This document shows positions 62,038 through 64,000 of a DNA stretch of 64,000 nucleotides, in pieces. Source of the stretch: CAYYWP01 sp050176585. GTDB lineage: Bacteria > Desulfobacterota > Binatia > HRBIN30 > CADEER01. Location: the NCBI GenBank assembly GCA_050176585.1, contig JBFXHX010000015.1, forward strand, positions 1 through 64,000, read 5' to 3'. The translations under genes were made by a program, and so were the position numbers. Each line of letters begins with the position of its first letter. Position 1 is the stretch's first letter. The notes under the pieces were generated by a model that did no database searches, was not told where the DNA came from, and saw only the letters and a program-made list of their open reading frames with translations.

Positions 62038-62493
62038 ATGCGTCCGGTCACAGTGAAGTACCGCGCGCTCGCCCTTTGCGCCATGGCGACCCTGTTGGCG
62101 ACCGCCGCTCTCGCCTCCCGGTTGACCGCCCCCGTACGGGTACGGATCGTCGGTTACGTGGGAAGCATCCCCGAGGGCGTGAAGCACGATTACAAGTGGC
62201 GCATCATGTACCAGGGCCGAGAGTACCTGCTGTACGTGGCGAAGCTGGACGTGATCAACGCGAACATGCTGCCGAACGACATCGATCAAGCGGTGAAGCC
62301 CGCGTTCTCGAAGTTCGATCTGTACGGCGATCCAAAGGCGGTCTCGGACTTCATCGGCCTGCCACCGGGTCAGCAGGCGATCATTTCGGCGTTCGTCAGC
62401 CTCGGTGATCCCGGCCCGGCGCTGTCGGTCGATTCCGTTCAACCGCTCCCCGGACCCACCGCGGCTCCGGGAGCTACGCCGCCGGGCGCCTAG
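62038..62493 (+). CDS. Hypothetical exported or membrane-anchored protein
   Basis: A 151-residue protein with a hydrophobic N-terminus (ALALCAMATLLATAALA, about residues 10-26) that may be a signal peptide or an anchor. The rest is mixed, with KWRIMYQGREYLLYVAKLDV and a Pro/Ala-rich tail. No family is recognised. The ATG is chosen because the hydrophobic segment follows at once; the frame is open upstream. It stands alone between two minus-strand groups. Confidence 0.7.
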   Translation: MRPVTVKYRALALCAMATLLATAALASRLTAPVRVRIVGYVGSIPEGVKHDYKWRIMYQGREYLLYVAKLDVINANMLPNDIDQAVKPAFSKFDLYGDPKAVSDFIGLPPGQQAIISAFVSLGDPGPALSVDSVQPLPGPTAAPGATPPGA

Positions 62494-62667
62494 CAACACG
62501 GCGCGCGCACGCCGCCGCTCGCCAGCGGCAGTCAGCCCCGCAGCGCGTCGGCGGCGGCGGGAAGCGCTGCACCAATCCCCTGCGGCCTGCGCCGGGTGTT
62601 CTCGAGTACGAGAGGCGGTGATCCGGCCGAGGCCCTCGCGATCGATCGGATGAGGGGCGGTGATTTC

Positions 62668-63432
62668 CTAGCGGTCGAGGGTCCTCGGCATCGCCCGGCG
62701 CTCCGTCGCGGCCGCCGGGTGCTCCGCGAACGCAGGACGCGGAACGTACGCCCCGTCCTTCACGAACTTCGCGAGATCTCCGACGCCTTCGGCCAGCAAG
62801 CGCCACGTGGTGTGCGCGGCCCAACTCGCTTCCTCCTGCTGCGCTGCGGTCTGGCAGTACTTGGTGATCACGTACCGGCCCGACGTACCGTGGAAGTGCT
62901 CCTCGTCCCACTGCGCTTCGAAGACCCAACGGATCACCGGGTCCTCGATCACGTCCATGCACGCCTTGAGAACCATGGGGAACGTCAAACACTCGGACGC
63001 CATCTGTTCACCGGCATACAGCGTGGTGAAGTTGAAGCTGCCCAGGTGCTCGAGCCACATCGTGAAATTGAGCCAGCCCGGGACGGGGCGCGCATAGGGA
63101 TGCGTGTACAGCTCCTCTTCGTGCTGAATGTAGCCCTTGCGAACACAGGCGTCGGCATACAGCTTGCCGTGGCGCGCTTCGTCGTACAGCTGCCGGCTCA
63201 AGAACATCTCGACATCGCGGTACTTGCCGGCGGGATCGCGCGGAATGGTATTCCACCAGTTGCGCGCGTAGTTCCCGAGCACGGGCGCCTCGATGAACCA
63301 GAGCTGCGCCAGCAGCCGGAACGCCTCGTCGTCGCTCAGCTTGGCGTAGGTCTCGCAAGTCGTCTCGTACGCCTGCTTGGCCAACGGCGCGGCCAGCTCT
63401 TGCATCATGCGGAAGTAGTCTTTGCCTCGCAT
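62668..63432 (-). CDS. Ferritin-like diiron protein
   Basis: A 254-residue helical protein of the ferritin-like superfamily with likely diiron ligands. Two ExxH motifs are visible, QLYDEARHGKLY and QWDEEHFHG. Acidic helix residues LWFIEAPVLG and GEQMASECL give the remaining ligands. Such proteins include oxygenases, hydroxylases (PaaC-like, ribonucleotide reductase-like) and aldehyde-deformylating enzymes. It follows a 4Fe-4S ferredoxin gene by 24 bases, a likely electron donor. Substrate not known. The two genes seem to form one transcription unit with whatever lies beyond the window end. Confidence 0.82.
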   Translation of the reverse strand: MRGKDYFRMMQELAAPLAKQAYETTCETYAKLSDDEAFRLLAQLWFIEAPVLGNYARNWWNTIPRDPAGKYRDVEMFLSRQLYDEARHGKLYADACVRKGYIQHEEELYTHPYARPVPGWLNFTMWLEHLGSFNFTTLYAGEQMASECLTFPMVLKACMDVIEDPVIRWVFEAQWDEEHFHGTSGRYVITKYCQTAAQQEEASWAAHTTWRLLAEGVGDLAKFVKDGAYVPRPAFAEHPAAATERRAMPRTLDR

Positions 63433-63456
63433 CGTGCGATCCCCTCTCTGTTCGGG

Positions 63457-63702
63457 CTAGTGGGCGCCGACGTATGCATCGGGGCCATCGCACATGGCGG
63501 GTGCGATGGCGTTTTCCACCGGACAGAACACCGCGCAGGGCGCCTTGCCGGGCCCGCCGCACCAGCGGCATCGATCGGGGAGGATCTCGTAGTGATGCTT
63601 GAGGGTGAAGGCGCTCACCACCGCTCCGAATGGACACGTCTCCCGACACATGCCGCAGTCGATGCACAAGTCCTGATCGATACGCATGGTTTGTCCGATC
63701 AT
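63457..63702 (-). CDS. 4Fe-4S ferredoxin-type protein
   Basis: An 81-residue protein with one classical cluster motif, LCIDCGMCRETCPFGAVV (CxxCxxCxxxCP), and a second Cys-rich block, CRWCGGPGKAPCAVFCP, with a longer spacing. It probably holds two clusters, of which the second is atypical. It likely passes electrons to the diiron protein encoded just downstream. The start is uncertain. The ATG chosen lies three bases after GAGGAG. Alternatives are a GTG at 63720 and an ATG at 63687, directly before RIDQDLCIDC. Confidence 0.85.
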   Translation of the reverse strand: MIGQTMRIDQDLCIDCGMCRETCPFGAVVSAFTLKHHYEILPDRCRWCGGPGKAPCAVFCPVENAIAPAMCDGPDAYVGAH

Positions 63703-63918
63703 GCGCTCCTCGTGAAGCACTTGGCGTGCCGGCGGAACGCGATGCGAACGGAGCGGAAAATACTGCCGCGGGTTCGCAGCTGCGCGAAGCTGGACGGGGT
63801 TCTTTCTCGGGGATTGAGAAAGGACACCCAGTGAACGGCCACTGCCGGGTGGCGCGTCACGTCACGGCGGCGAGTCGGGCAGGCAGCCGGCGAGTCGGCC
63901 GTTGTAAGTTGGCCGCGT

Positions 63919-64000
63919 TCAGCCGATCTCGACCGCGAGCATGCCCGCTTCGAGGCCTTCTTGACCTTCGGTGATGTGCACGGCGCTGACCACGCCCTCG
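63919..64000 (-). CDS. C-terminus of a biotinyl/lipoyl-like domain protein (cut by window edge)
   Basis: The minus-strand frame gives the last 26 residues of a gene whose 5' end lies beyond the window. GVVSAVHITEGQ and EAGMLAVEIG match the closing beta strands of biotin/lipoyl attachment domains (GxVxxVxVxEGQ). A biotin carboxyl carrier or an acyltransferase E2 domain are possible. The attachment lysine is not visible, so this is tentative. About 200 bases without a gene separate it from the ferredoxin gene. Confidence 0.5.
   Translation of the reverse strand, partial: EGVVSAVHITEGQEGLEAGMLAVEIG

Noticed and set aside
61722..62039. Small minus-strand gene of about 105 codons
   Set aside because: Composition is partly coding-like, but no family is recognised and its start would overlap the start of the opposite gene. 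It is mentioned only in the intergenic entry.

Overview
The window is very GC-rich DNA with dense coding, short intergenic gaps, good Shine-Dalgarno sequences and many four-base start/stop overlaps. It looks like a chromosomal segment of a metabolically versatile, probably aerobic bacterium. A single-chain GcvP, a glycine riboswitch, a GAF/sigma-54 activator, DUF1329 proteins and an HdeA-like protein fit Proteobacteria or a near relative. There is no rRNA, tRNA or single-copy marker gene, so this placement is inference. I saw no insertion sequence, integrase, phage gene or CRISPR array.

The dominant theme is molybdenum hydroxylases of the xanthine dehydrogenase / CoxL family. Seven large (molybdopterin) subunits are present (3-2120 partial, 3368-5719, 10313-12700, 25786-28152, 37169-39535, 44208-46607, 59188-61560). 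Only two FAD/iron-sulfur subunit pairs accompany them. None carries the cysteine loop of true CO dehydrogenase. Around them lie an XdhC-type cofactor protein, a CoxD-like MoxR ATPase and a CoxE-like VWA protein. The accessory enzymes are two luciferase-like flavin monooxygenases, a NicX/M29-like metalloenzyme, three amidohydrolases, an amidase with a small GatC/AtzG-like partner, two isochorismatase-fold hydrolases, an ATC hydrolase, an alpha/beta hydrolase, an NCS1 permease, a CaiB/BaiF CoA transferase, a glutaryl-CoA-type acyl-CoA dehydrogenase and a 3-hydroxyacyl-CoA dehydrogenase. Together these suggest hydroxylation, ring opening, amide hydrolysis and CoA-linked breakdown of N-heterocycles or related compounds. 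No substrate can be read from the sequence.

Layout. 1-14090 (+): two orphan CoxL subunits around xdhC, then CaiB, a flavin monooxygenase, coxD/coxE-like genes and a complete L-M-S set. 14280-17280: FmdB zinc ribbon, a PLP transsulfuration-type enzyme (-) and an NCS1 permease. 17383-23792 (+): a promoter, a single-aptamer glycine riboswitch and a terminator before gcvP, an ACT protein, sdaA and gcvT. 23868-29650 (-): an M-S-L molybdenum hydroxylase, the NicX-like enzyme and a binding protein. 29966-32098: convergent glycerate kinase and hydroxypyruvate reductase-like genes. 32516-39535 (+): tandem DUF1329 proteins, a GAF/sigma-54 activator, a good sigma-54 promoter and a CoxL gene. 39535-43489 (+): flavin monooxygenase, amidohydrolase and acyl-CoA dehydrogenase. 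44208-53696 (+): a long co-directional run starting with another CoxL. 53831-61560 (-): a CoxL-amidase operon ending in a duplicated methyltransferase/isochorismatase-fold pair. 62038-64000: a secreted hypothetical protein, a diiron ferritin-like protein, a 4Fe-4S ferredoxin and the C-terminus of a biotinyl/lipoyl-like gene.

C1/C2/C3 amino-acid metabolism forms a second theme: glycine cleavage P and T proteins, serine deaminase, glycerate kinase and a hydroxypyruvate reductase-like enzyme. gcvH is absent from the window.
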